Shown here: positions 10,660 through 21,424 of the stretch, in pieces | Layout of the letters: each line of letters starts with the position of its first letter | Numbering within the stretch: position 1 is the first letter of the stretch | Origin: Hetaerina americana | Lineage: Eukaryota > Arthropoda > Insecta > Odonata > Calopterygidae | NCBI GenBank assembly: GCA_022747635.1 | Contig: JAKTNV010000027.1 | Location: 3,048,501 to 3,112,500 of the forward strand | Reading direction: 5' to 3' | Length of the DNA stretch: 64,000 nt | Notes under the pieces: generated by a model | Told to the model about the DNA's origin: nothing | Database searches by the model: none | What the model saw: only the letters and a program-made list of their open reading frames with translations | Translations under genes and position numbers: made by a program

Positions 10660-11601
10660 CAGGGTTCGTCCGGAAAATAAGTGTACTGAGCTCAGGAAAA
10701 AAAATGTATTACACTTTTACATATCTTAAGCTAATATTCCTCAAAATAGGACCCTTGTGAGTCGATACACTTGTTCCAGCGGCGTTCCCATTCCTGGAAC
10801 GCTCCCGCGAAGGCATCATCGGGAACCTCTCGAAAACACGTCGTCACGGCCTCTTTGACGGCGTCCAAAGTCCCGTATCGCGTTCCTTTCAAACTCCTCT
10901 TTATCTTCGGGAACAGAAAGAAGTCCCGTGGTGCCAAGTCCGGGCTGTAGGGCGGGTGCGGCAGCGTTGCCACGCCGTGCTTGGCCAAGAAGTCCGACAC
11001 GACAAGCGCGGTGTGAGAATGTCGTGATGCAGCCGCCAGATGTTTTTGATCGCATTTTTTTTTCGCATTTGTAATTGCTCCCTAATAATCTCGGGCACTA
11101 TTGTTTTTGGCACATTACACTGCTCTGCTATCATCCGAACACTAAGACGACGATCAGAGTTCAGTACATCGCGAACTTTTCGCACATTTTCGTCGGTGAG
11201 TGTCGTTGATGGGCGTCCAGGCCGTGGTTCGTCGTCGACCTCTTCTCTGCCCTCCACGAACATCTTGTGCCACCGAAAGATCATGTTTCTGGACATGGCT
11301 GACTCCCCGTAAGCCTGGTTAATCATACCGACAGTTTCGGTAGACGATTTCCCAAGCTTTACCGCAAATTTGATGGAATAACGCTGCTCCAAAAACTTCG
11401 GCATCGCGTTCCGTGACGTGGGTCGAAGCGTGGAGGTTCGCGTTAACAGAGCTCCTCACTACACCACAGCTCAGAGCCGACTGCCTTTTTCAGCGTCGCT
11501 TGCCAACATACCCCCCTCCAATCGCAGCCCGTCAGAGCGGTGCTGGGCACGCCTGGAGCGGCGGGAAAAAATCAGTACACTTATTTTCCGGACGAACCCT
11601 G
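10660..11601 (-). mobile_element. MAR1a: mariner with internal deletion
   Basis: Perfect terminal inverted repeats of about 30 bp (cagggttcgtccggaaaata at the left, its complement at the right) lie between TA dinucleotides (10658-10659 and 11602-11603). The length is 942 bp. The minus strand encodes a mariner transposase. The N-terminal helix-turn-helix half is open from 11404, and the C-terminal end (PHPPYSPDLAPRDFFLFPKI, FEEY terminus) lies at 11000-10731 in another frame. The middle with the first catalytic Asp is deleted, and about 10 bp missing after HHD shifts the frame. The third Asp (DFF) is present. Confidence 0.92.
10901..11404 (-). pseudogene. MAR1a transposase N-terminal part
   Basis: It starts at the ATG giving MPKFLEQRYSIKFAVKLG. 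It holds the two helix-turn-helix motifs of mariner transposases, with a linker DDEPRPGRPSTT and then VRMIAEQCNV. After REQLQMRKK it jumps to KNIWRLHHD, missing roughly 100 residues of the catalytic domain. The rest of the frame (ILTPRLSC onward) is out of phase with the C-terminal frame. It could still bind the terminal repeats in principle but cannot catalyse. Confidence 0.85.
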
Positions 11602-11603
11602 TA

Positions 11604-12485
11604 TTTGTTAAACCATTTGTATTGAGTGAAGTAATATGGAATATCTTCCACAAGCGTGCTGCATGTGAGGGTTGTACATTTTTGGTACATTCTGCTGGCT
11701 TCTAATTTCCTTTTTAATCGATGCGAATTGGTGTCAATGTGTGGGAAAGTGCATTTTTTCCCTGGGAATACTTCCAATCGTTTTGTTCTTCTGATTTGAT
11801 AAGTGTTGAGCATTCTTCCAGTTATGCAGGGGACGGTGTGGGACGAAAGGCTTTAATCGCGCCGGCGCTGAAACCTGACCTTAAAGGCGAGGGGATGTGG
11901 GTGGGTTGAGGGCTTTTATGAGGCATGGCGATTGAGAAGGACGGAGGAAATGAATGAGACGCAAAGGATGAGCAAGGGCAATGCGTATTATGGATGGGGT
12001 GAGAAGAGAGAGGAATTTCCTAACAAGTGGATTGGGGAAGATATATTCAGGGGAGGAGTGGAATGCTATTCGAGTCGCGATTGAATGTCAGTTAAGTTTG
12101 GCGGAAGAAGGAAGGCTTTTGAGACAGGATTGAGGGGGGCAGGAAATATGGAATAATGAAGAAGAAAACGGCGCGGGGCAAGCAAGATGGAGTCCACGCG
12201 ATGCGCAGGCCATTGCAGTCCCTTGACGCCGTCCGAAATCCCTCCATCAACAAAAGTGTGTGTGTAGATTACCTATGAACGCAAGCCGGACACTCAATAG
12301 GCGTGCATTTTCAAGTCGGGCCAAGATAAAACGTTGCGTGGGCGTAAATATACTATATTCGGAGGTGCATGTGCATTTCAATAAGATAAAAACGTTTTCA
12401 CCTTAATATTGCATTCAACTCTGTGGGTTTAGATTTGAATGATTTTGCTGGTTTTGCGTGTAGTTTTTATTCTCTTGCTCGGGTG
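11604..12485. other. no recognisable gene
   Basis: Unassigned sequence; purine-rich around 11900-12180. The open frames are short and without domains. Confidence 0.4.
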
Positions 12486-12489
12486 GTGA

Positions 12490-12706
12490 CGGGGATCGAG
12501 ATGGTGCGGGGGCTAACGTACTGGCTCCGTCGGATGGGACGTTAAACTGCGGACCCCTTGGCGCCTTTCGTAAAGAGTAGGCTAATGCCGACGCCGGGTT
12601 TCTCTCCACCCTTCATCCTTTCCTGTCCAGCCGCTATGACGCAAATGGACCCCTATGGACCTCAGCAGTCGGTCGCCTCCCATAAATACTCTACTACTCT
12701 ACTACT
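12490..12706 (+). mobile_element. SINE-1 copy, internally deleted
   Basis: Starts with the SINE-1 head (gggatcgagatggtgcgggg) and ends with CTACTACT-type tail units (12690-12706). The segment with the B box (gcgggttcaaatcc in the 15.2 kb copy) and part of the body are missing. The body piece taatgccgacgccgggtttc matches the other copies. Confidence 0.8.
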
Positions 12707-12708
12707 CA

Positions 12709-12875
12709 TTTGACCCGAACATGACGCTATCGCGGCCAAACAATGTTATTCTGATCCCTTGTTTTTTGTGGAAAATATGACATCTTAAATCTCTCTGTTC
12801 TACACTTAATCTCTCTAATTTTATTGGCATGAAAACTCCTTCCGTAGTACAATGGGGGTAATAATGAAAACACTT
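12709..12875 (-). mobile_element. LINE-A (A2) C-terminal fragment
   Basis: Minus-strand codons EQRDLRCHIFHKKQGIRIT are equivalent to KIDLRCHFSHERLGIRIT of the 1.5 kb copy and to the KYSFFPRTI end of the intact LINE-A. The fragment abuts an A1-type RT fragment. Confidence 0.7.
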
Positions 12876-12881
12876 AATTTT

Positions 12882-13403
12882 GTTTCGCAAGATCTGCTCT
12901 TCCTAAATCCGTGCTGGTTGTGGCTTAGTATTTTCCTACTATCAAGAAATCTCATAATGTTGGTGAAAGTAATGTGTTCCAATATTTTACAAGAGATCGA
13001 TGTTTTATAAATGGGTCGGTAATTGATTGGTTTATCCCTCGCGCCGCCTTTATAGATGGTATTTATACGGGCTAGCTTCCAGTCGCCAGGTACTGAGCCT
13101 TCTTCAATGATTTTAGAAAAACAATTTGTAAAAACGGGGCACTGTCTTCAGCTAATCCCTTTAATATTCTAGCAGGTATTTCTTCCGGACCAGGTGCCTT
13201 GTGTGCTTTGATACTACGGAGCAGATGTACTATTCCCTGATTGGTCAGTTTAAGATCGCTCATGTGTTCCCCGGGTGGGTGTGGAGGATCGTTTCGTGCG
13301 TTTGTGTTTATATTGTAGACGCTCTGGATAAATTGGTTTAAAATATTTGCCTTTTTCACGCTATCTGTAATGATTTCTCCGTTTTCCGTCTTCAAAGAAT
13401 GTA
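12882..13403 (-). mobile_element. LINE-A RT-region fragment
   Basis: About 520 bp closely matching 60567-61097 of the intact LINE-A copy. The minus frame 13395-13072 encodes MKTENGEIITDSVKKANILN and HKAPGPEEIPARIL (the RT N-terminal region). It is interrupted downstream by a frameshift. A SINE-1 3' end abuts it at 13404. Confidence 0.85.
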
Positions 13404-13496
13404 CAGTTCTCTCCGCCCTTCATCCTTTCCTGACCATCCCCTATGAGGCAAATGACCTCAGCTGTCGGTCGCCTCCCCTCAAAACTACTACTACGG
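13404..13496 (+). mobile_element. SINE-1 3' fragment
   Basis: Contains cccttcatcctttcctgacc and gtcggtcgcctcccc, then the actactactac tail. 5'-truncated, without the tRNA head. Confidence 0.8.
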
Positions 13497-13497
13497 G

Positions 13498-13545
13498 TGG
13501 TGACTAAACACCCCCCGGCACGCACCCTTGCGGCGGCTTGATTGA
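13498..13545 (+). mobile_element. LINE-A 3' hairpin fragment
   Basis: The short piece caccccccggcacgcaccc followed by ttgcggcggcttg matches the 3' terminal hairpin of LINE-A. Confidence 0.55.
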
Positions 13546-14397
13546 TTCAGATCCAACGTCGTGGAAAATTTCCGTATTCTCTAAATTACCGGATATTATT
13601 TTTGATGTTTCCGAACTAAATCTTCAAAATAGAGAATGGTTTCAGCAGTGCAGTGTCGCTTACTTCGGCTGTGTGTACTAACGCGGTGACCTTTATGAAA
13701 CGGTGGGTCAGTCGTATTGTTGTTGTCCGTCCTGGTCTCCCGCCAATGCGCCCCTCCCCTCCGCCGGTCGTCCGGCCCGCCGGCCTCGGCGGCACGAGCT
13801 TGCCTGAGTGTCTTTTTAAGGATTCTCCGCGCACAAGGAATCCCAATGTCACCGCTCGCGACGCGCCCCCGTGCCCATATTCGCCTCGCCCGCCGTTCCC
13901 TCCCGAGGTCGAAGCCCTCGCACGCCGAACACTGCCCCGAGTGTCTCCCGTCCATTAATTCATCCACTTGTCAGTTAATCGGGCGGCTTCAAGTGCGTGC
14001 GTGCTCCTTGCCTCCTAAGGACAGTGCAAGGGGAAGGGAAAATTCACTGCGGAGGCCGAAATGATTTAGTGGAATTCTTGAGATGCGGAGGAACACGGAT
14101 CGGTTGAAATCATTTTTTGTGCGATGATTTTGGTTTGAAATTTTTTATGAATATTCTCCTTCCGTGCTGCGATAAATATCCTCGCCAGAAAATGCCGTAG
14201 TTTTGAACTTGGATGCTTTCGTGAGATAAGGTCTTTTCTCCAGGCTAAGTTGTAGTTATTCTATCATACTATTTCATTCATATTTAATGTGAAATGTCGA
14301 GATGTATGCTAAATTGTTGTAGTTTAGCCAAAATGACGTACTGTGCACGTCATTTTGGACGTTTTACGACGATTTCTGATGGGAGAATTTTACTTGC
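13546..14397. other. no recognisable gene; GC-rich block
   Basis: 13730-13960 is GC-rich with overlapping frames on both strands (123 codons minus, 115 plus). No domain is recognised. Confidence 0.4.
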
Positions 14398-14399
14398 CT

Positions 14400-15664
14400 A
14401 CAACGCCTGTCCCAAAAGTGGTGTGACTTATTTTTTCCCGGTTAGACGGACGAACGGGTGGCGATTGGTCTGGTTGGGTTCGAGGGAGGGTAGTTTCAGG
14501 GAAAGCTGTAGGCCGGCGGCATTTCAATCCCAGCCTTTACGCAGTGCGGAACATGCGTTTGCGAAATCTCTACATCGTGATCTTGTTACGCTCCGTCATG
14601 AACTGGTTATTGGAACAGCTCTCCGCCATCAAATTCTATGCAAAACTGAGCAAAGCCGTGAAAGACATTCATGTCATGCTCGAGGCAGCTTATGGCGATA
14701 ACGCCATGGGTAGATCGGATGTTTTTGAGCGGCACGAGTTGTTTCGGAGGAGGGTAGAGAAGATGTTGAAAGCGCTGAACGATCAGGACGCCCTTCGACC
14801 TCAAAAAAAGACGAATATCTTACGAGAGTGAAGGCTTTTTTGGACAGGGATCGCAGATTAAATGTTCGCATGGTTTCCGATGAACTTGGCATATTCATAC
14901 TAAGTGATGTGTATCAATTAGTGACCGTAAACATGGGGTAGTAGTAGTAGTTTTGAGGGGAGGCGACCGACAGCTAAGGTCATTTGCGCCATAGGGGAAG
15001 GACAGGAAAGGATGAAGGGTGGAGAGAAACCCGGCGTCGGCATTAGCCTACTCTTTACGAAAGGCGCCAAGGGGTCCGCGGCTTAACGTCCCGTCCGACG
15101 GACGGCGTACTCACTCAAAGTGCCCTCCACAAAGCACCTCAAGTAGGAATCGAGATACCTCTGAAAAATATTCAACACCGCCGGGATTTGAACCCGCGCC
15201 CTCAAGGTGGGAAGCCAATACGTTAGCCCCCGCACCATCTCGATCCCCCCGTAAACATGGGCATGAGAGAGGGGTGTGTGCCAAGTTGGGTACCGCGAGT
15301 GCCCTCGGACGCACAAAAGGAGACTCGCCCGCAGATCTGTCAAGAGTTTCTCGACCATGTGAGTGGGGATTAAAATTTTGTAGATAATGCCCCCCCAGAC
15401 CTCTTCCTTTCCCCCGCCGCATCAAATCCGTGCTGTAAGGACGTCACCACGGCTCGGTGGAAGCGTTACAGCAAGCCGTGACGAGGGAACCTAGCAGCAT
15501 TCCGGGCGCCGCCTTCCAGAAGGCGTGGAATACCCGATGGCAGCGATGTGTGGACGCTCAAGGGTGCTACTACTTCGAACAATTTTGAGTGAACGTATCA
15601 ATTCTGGAAATAATTTTTTTTTTAACCGACAAGGTCCTATTCCTTTTGGAACAGACCCTGTACA
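14400..15664 (+). mobile_element. MAR3a: deleted mariner split by a SINE
   Basis: The ends are similar inverted sequences (cctgtcccaaaag on the left; ttttggaacagaccctgtac on the right). The plus strand encodes a mariner N-terminus (AIKFYAKLSKAVKDIHVMLE, AAYGDNAMGRS, VRMVSDEL). After the SINE-1 insertion it continues to KETRPQICQEFLDHVSGD. It then goes directly to a C-terminal APPDLFLFP-like piece and a terminal CGRSRVLLLRT region. The first and second catalytic Asp region is absent. The 33.9 kb copy has the same junction. Confidence 0.8.
14938..15250 (-). mobile_element. SINE-1: complete tRNA-derived SINE with 11-bp target duplication
   Basis: Flanked by gtaaacatggg at 14927-14937 and 15251-15261, a perfect 11-bp duplication within MAR3a. 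Read on minus it starts at 15250 with a tRNA-like head (gatcgagatggtgcgggggc as A-box region, gcgggttcaaatcccggcgg as B-box region). A 200-bp body follows, ending in an (ACT)n tail at 14938-14950. The structure is that of a Pol III-transcribed SINE moved by a LINE enzyme; which LINE serves it is unknown. Confidence 0.92.
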
Positions 15665-16117
15665 TACATCTGAATGAAAGCCTTAATGCCAGCGACGTTG
15701 TATCTGGCTGGGAGACGAGGCACAAAGATAAATAAGGGTCGAATACTTCTTAGGATGAATCTTTTACTAATTCAAAACGTATTATTTGGCACTTTTATGA
15801 AGTTATGTTATTGACAACATACTAGTCGTTGCAGTCGTCATCGGGAGGAAGAGGCTATATGGGCTGATTCGTAGTATTTATGAGGAAGAAATCTGGCCGG
15901 AAGACTTTGTGATATCCGTTTTAGTTCCTATTCCGAAAAAGGTAAAGGCTACGTCATGTGAGGACTATAGGACAATTAGTTTGATATCCCACGCAACTTA
16001 AGTTGTTCTCAGGATCATAAACAAAAGGATAGAGAGTAGAGTAGGGCAAATGATTACTTAGGGGATGATCATTTTGGGTTAAGGAAGGGGAGAGGTACGC
16101 GTGATGCCATTACAGTA

Positions 16118-16510
16118 ATGAGATTATTAATCGAGAGGAATATAGAACACAACCAGGAGGTATTTGCCTGTTTCGTAGATTTCGCAAAAGCGTTTGATAG
16201 AGTGAATTGGGAAAAACTAATGAGTATATTGCAGAAAATAGGAATAGATTGGAGGGAAAGGAGGCTAATCTGCAACCTGTACATGTCTCAGACGGCTCAG
16301 GTGCGGGTGGGGAACGGGGAGTCAGGATGGGCAGTGTTAGGAAGGGGTGTAAGGCGGGGTTTCCCATTATCACCGTTGCTGTTCAACCTGTATGCAGAGG
16401 AAATGATTAAGGAGGCATGGGAAGAACTGGAGGTAGGAATGAAAGTGGGCGGGGAATTCGTAAAATCAGTTAGTTTGTCAGTCAGCCAAGGGGTTGCAAG
16501 CACTGCTTAG
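16118..16510 (+). pseudogene. LINE-B reverse transcriptase core lacking the catalytic Asp pair
   Basis: The frame holds RT motif A (FVDFAKAFDRVNW, about residues 19-31) and motif B (RRGFPLSPLLFNLYAEEM, about residues 79-96, RRGF replacing RQGC). The FADDQA motif expected just afterwards is missing: FVKSVSLSVSQ here corresponds to FIKSVRFVDDQALVCQS in the 31.6 kb copy, so about 24 bp encoding the catalytic Asp pair were lost, and the frame then shifts. The enzyme would be dead. Confidence 0.85.
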
Positions 16511-17159
16511 TGCATTAGAAATTCAGTGCGACCGGTATAGGATGAGAATCAATATTAATAAAACAAAGGTTATGCGATTTTCTAGAAAGAAAAAGGCCAA
16601 GCTTAACATTAAAATAGGAGGGCAAAAACTAGAGCAGGTAGAGCAGTTTACGTATCTCGGTAGTGTTTTGGACCAACACGGTCAAAGTAGTCGGGACGTA
16701 AGGAGAAGAATTGCGCTAGGCAAAGAGGCTTTCACAAGGAGGAGGGAGTTGATGACGGGGACTTTGAGTAAGGATGTTAAGAAAAGACTCGTAAAAACTT
16801 TGATATGGAGCGTAGCTATGTACGGTGCGGAGACGTGGTCATTGAAGCAGGAGGATAGACGTAGATTGGAGGCTTTTGAAATGTGGGTGTGGAGAAGAAT
16901 GGAGAAGGTGAAATGGACAGAGAAGAAAACAAATGAGGAAGTACTTGGTATGGTGGGAGAAGAGAGGGGTTTGTTGGGAGAAATCCTGTGGAGGCAGGAA
17001 AAGTGGATGAAGGGGTTATTGACTGGCAGTAGGATGTTGAAGACTGTGATAGAGGGGAGAATGTTGGGCAAAAGAGGAAAGGGAAGGGACAGGATAGGGA
17101 TGTTGGACGGGTTGAAGGGAGGAAGAAAGTACTCAGAGATGAAGAGGGGTCTGATGTAG
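16494..17159 (+). pseudogene. LINE-B C-terminal region
   Basis: 221 open codons after the RT core: RININKTKVMRFSRKKK, GGQKLEQVEQFTYLGSVLDQ, then the LEAFEMWVWRRMEKVKWTEK segment and the basic GKRGKGRDRIGMLDG end. This is the conserved thumb and C-terminal domain of this LINE type, found almost identically at 4.4-5.1 and 63.0 kb. It overlaps the preceding frame and is out of phase with it because of the deletion at the catalytic motif. Confidence 0.85.
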
Positions 17160-17265
17160 AGTAGGATTCTGGATTTTGTGTTTTGTTAGGAGTAATAAAA
17201 TGTTTGTTTGGTAGTTGTGTCCATCAAAAAACCTACCTTAACCGGTAGATTACCTTTAATGAAAT

Positions 17266-18424
17266 AATATAGTCGTCATCTTAGATTGACCTATGAAGAG
17301 AACGTTTCGCCGAGATCGACCAGAGAAACGGGTATTTGCAAAAACTGCATTTACGTGGAATTGTCGATGGAATGGTAAATTTAGTTTCGGTGTTTCTTTA
17401 TTAATAGCTTCAAAAGTTAACAAATTGTCGGAATCTTGGATCCCGCAGAAGTCCCCCAGGAATGCGAATATTGTCAGGCCCAACCATACGTCTCGCGTAC
17501 ACATTATTGGTTTTCATCTCATGCATCTGTTTACTCTTAATTTTCGTCAAACTGCGTTTATTTCGAAGAATTATGATGCTTACTTCCTTTTGATTTCTCT
17601 CTTCCTATTAACTTTAAATACTTATCTTTTTGTTCCAGGTAAGGACGGACGAACAATATGGCGTAACCATCGCGATGGATCACGTGAGTTGTGACGTCAC
17701 AAATACGTATTACTCCTCGTGGCAAAAGTCCATATCGATGGCATCGGGTTTTTTGGAATTATGTAGAACACGTAGTTTTGTTTATTACCCTTTGAGCCAA
17801 CGCTTGGGTGTGTGGCAGGGGGTGATTGCACAACAGACTACCCTCGACCCAAAACACGTATCCCTCCTAGCGCGGTGGGACAGACTACTATATTTCGGTC
17901 CCTTGTCGTTTGGGGGAAGAATGCATCTTAAATGCATCTGTTTTGCTCTTTATCTCTCAAATTCCATGGACATGATCTCTTCTACCGCTAATGAAGCATT
18001 TTCGGCATAATTGCTAAATCGATATCCTTCCAATTAGTGCATCTATGCCACATCTAGCGAATAGAAAAATGCGCGAACGGGTGAACAGGGTGCGTAAGAC
18101 ATAGTCTGGAATGTCGTTCGAGAACATTCGAGGGCGAGGGACTAATTAGCCAAAAAATTATTTCTTCGGCATAGCGATTTGTTTTCCTATATCCTCTATT
18201 TTGAATTGTGTCATTCTTCGAACGGGAAAATTTACATTTTCAAGGACAAAATCCATCAGGGTGGAATATTTCTTGTACGTTTCAGTGCGGAGGAAACTGT
18301 TTTACCCATTCTTAGCTGTAGGAGTAAGAGTGAAGCGGGAAACGTGGAATGCTGGAAACGGAAACGTCATGAATGCCATGAGTTGTCTGGCAACTGGACG
18401 TACGTATGCATGGTTTGCATGGAA
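17266..18424. other. no recognisable gene; small LINE-A relic
   Basis: A short LINE-A 3'-like piece (tgggtgtgtggcagggggtg, 17808-17827) is the only recognisable item. Frames up to 134 codons show no domain. Confidence 0.35.
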
Positions 18425-19180
18425 AACGTTTCGGAAAATAGATTTATTTCTGATATTGCTACAATGCCTTAAAATTCTTCAAATTACATCGCTTGAGTGT
18501 GTCGACTCACTTATGCCAGCGGCTTTTCCACGACTCGAAGGCTCCCTGGTAGGCGGGAGGTCCTTAAGGGTATTAGGTGTATTTGTAGGTGCATGTGTAT
18601 GTTAATTGGTGGTTTGAGTGTTTGCATGTGTGTGGGGTGTAGGTGTTCTTGCATGAGTGTACGCCATGTTTTGTTTGCGGATGGTATAAAATTATGGCTT
18701 TTGCAAGCGGTTTTTTTTCCTTTCTTAATCTTGGGTGGTGTCCTAACACCCCCCGCCACACGCCCTTGCGGCGGCTTGGGGGGTATTAAGTAGATGTAGA
18801 TGGCTAAAAGCATGCAAACCTTTTTTGCGACACTTAGGGTTGTGTCCTTTAAGGGAGGGAGGATTTCACTTTTATAGGGAATAGGAAGTAGTCTCCTAGT
18901 GCCAAGTCGGGCCTGTAAAGGGGTTGGGGAATCGTCGAGATGCCGTTGCAGAAGATCTTCGCAAGCAATTCCGCTCCTGGTCGTCAGTAAAAAGACCTTC
19001 GGGACGAGTCAAGCGCAGATCTTTCGCGTCGCCAAATTTTCAGTGCAATGGTGTGCACTGTCGTTCTATCAATGCCAATTATACGATCTGCGATCATGCA
19101 TTCACTTAACCGGCAGTAAGAATTCAGCACTTCACGCACGCGTCAGGAGCAAATTGCTACCGGTAAATTTTATGCTAACC
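18425..19180 (-). mobile_element. MAR2 copy 2, split by LINE-A
   Basis: Minus-strand internally deleted mariner. The C-terminal coding end lies at about 18480-18560 (complement of the DAQGMYFEEF-type region). The middle resumes at 18803, and the helix-turn-helix region is at 18960-19150. It has the same jump over the catalytic core as the copies at 0.6, 34.9 and 48.9 kb. Confidence 0.65.
18563..18802 (+). mobile_element. LINE-A (A1) 3'UTR inserted in MAR2
   Basis: Matches the A1 3'UTR (tgcatgtgtatgttaattgg, gtttgcatgtgtgtggggtg) and ends with the terminal hairpin and aagtagatgtagatgg (18788-18803). It sits inside the MAR2 copy in the opposite orientation. Confidence 0.85.
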
Positions 19181-21420
19181 ATGTATGTAGTCGGGGCAAC
19201 GCAGGGCGGCTGTTTGAGATCTCACGCGCACATACACACGCACATTCCGTTGAGTGGTAAGACGTTAGTAATGAAAAGAAGGCATAAAAACGTGGAGGAG
19301 GGGGGGCAAGAGGAGAGGCCCTTGACCTCGACGGCTGTAGCATTCGGCAGTCAGGAAATGCCTTCTTAACCAGTCAATGGCTCGAATGCAGGGGGGCAGC
19401 GCCCCCGCCGGTGGAGCCGGCCCCCGCGCCCGCAGTCGCCGGGGATTTTAATGCCGCCCTCGCGGCATTCTCTCCCGCGTTGGCAGAGGTGTTAAAAGGA
19501 AAGAGAAAGTGCGAATAGGCGATGGAGGGGGGAAGGAGGGAGCGCGAAAGGGAAGGGGGGAGGGCGCCTCGGAAAGATTGTCACCCCTCCGTTCGCACAC
19601 GAGGAGGAACCCGTGGTCGGCATTGGAGGGGGTTGCAGAGAGACAGGTGGGGAGACGCAGAGATGGACCGGATGGAAGTTTCGAATTCGGTCTCTGGCGG
19701 TTTATCCCTGGCAGCGTGCAGAACAGCACCAGAACTGACGGCAAGACTATTGTGGCCTTGACCGTGGAGAAGGAGGCATTAAAGTCAATGTATGAAGCGA
19801 ACGGTAACTACGGCCGTATGAATATTATGGGAAGAATCAACCCCAGTCGTACTCTTACAAATGGAGAAATCTCTTGTAAGCCTTGTCTGGGTGAGTGATT
19901 GGAATAGGGCGAGGGTCAATGCAGGTGCGTTTCAATGGAGGAAGAGAAGCAAATCTATCAGACCTATCTCCTTGGATAAACGATGGTGATGAGTGTATTT
20001 GAGCCCTGCGGGAAGAAAAATACAGCTTCGTTCATGACAGTTTTTGCAAGGGTAGCAACTCCCAGCCAGGACGGATTGGTGAGTTGAACGACACCACTTC
20101 CGGAATTCCTTCCATTTTCATTTGCGATGAAAACTGTTTCCCATGCACATGTTGTCCCGTGTGTTTTCTTTCCTTGTTATTTTATTCTTTGCGACGCGAA
20201 AAAATCGCTGAAGGTTGTTCAAACTTCGCTGTTGTGCGGATTAAAAGTTTAGAATTCTTACTTTGTCAAGATTTTCTCACATAACCTTCGAATTAAACGG
20301 TCAGTGCGTCTAAGCGCCAATCAGGGGTTATTTCCTCCGATTTACAACGGTCGTCAGCCAAGGAGATCCCGGGTTTCTCGGGCGGTTTAGTCGTTCCCGG
20401 CGGATTGGCCGCATTGCATTGAGTCAGTGCGACATTCTAATGCCAACAGACTTATTATTATTAGCCACTTTCCATGAGCAGTCAACTTTAAGATGAGAGC
20501 CTGGTGATCACTTTACCGTGTACGGCAGGTTATGAATCAAGCGGTCGTGAGTGGGAAAGGAAGTTGAGTTATTGGAATTAAAAACCAGTGATTTGGTTTG
20601 ATTCTGTGTTCCTCGCTCTCTCTCTCTCAGATATGTCTCTCTCTTCCTTCGTTCTCCAATAATAAGGATAATTTGGACGAGAGCGCATGGAATCCCAGCA
20701 ACTAGCCGTTGGTCCAGGCCGAGAAGCGCCGCGCGCATGCCATGCTAAGCACCGGAAGCTGCAGCAGCCGCGTTCTCCATTGGTCCTTATTCTTAGAGGA
20801 AGTGAACGATAAGCAAAGATTTTCTATTAATGCCCGTCAATAATACGTACTTCCGCGTATATGTTTGGTGGGAAACCAACTGACGTGATTCGTGAAAAAT
20901 CGAAATTATTTCATTTTTCCAGTTGTATTGCGATTATAATTGTTCATTTGTACGTAAGGCATTGAATTGAAATGCACTTCTCCACCGATATTGTTTGTAG
21001 TCAGTGCAAGACCAAACTATGATGCGTTTCGTGTGCCGGATTCACGGAAAATGTCGTCATGTTCTGACGTTGTTTGGGCGATTAGGGCCGTGTGTACGAT
21101 TGCCGAGTGTTTTTGTTTGAGGGGCAGCCGATGGCGGCGAGGCTCCCTCCCGAGAGGACAGCGACGCCGCCGGTCGGCCGCGCTTTTGTTTGCACTTCTC
21201 TTGGTCCCGTCGCTAATGGCGCGGGCGTGCGAGTTACCCTCGCTGGTATGCGGGTGACTTAACACGTCGCCCACCATCAGGAGAGGAAAACTCGGCTCCG
21301 CCTGCAACTGCGTTATGCCCTGCAGGAGGCTTTACGAGGCTTGAGGCGAATACCATTAATCATTTAAATTCGGATGGTTTTGAAGTGTTCATAATAGGAG
21401 GATTTTAGTTATGATGGTAG
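19181..21420. other. no recognisable gene
   Basis: About 2.2 kb with GC-rich stretches (19380-19640, 21120-21260) and a CT repeat near 20611. Open frames up to 129 codons show no domain and overlap on both strands. Confidence 0.4.
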
Positions 21421-21424
21421 TTTG

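Larger units (their letters stand above)
15838..17265 (+). mobile_element. LINE-B copy 2
   Basis: The longest LINE-B copy. RT sequence starts near 15850 (IWPEDFVISVLVPIPKK), passes a stop near 16000 and continues through the frames at 16118-16510 and 16494-17159. It ends in a 3'UTR containing gttttgttaggagtaataaa (17181-17200) and the accggtagattacc end. It is 5'-truncated, with no endonuclease present. Confidence 0.9.

Noticed and set aside
17625..17650. splice acceptor/donor pair (ttgttccag/gtaag)
   Set aside because: Isolated consensus-like bases without any coding exon on either side.
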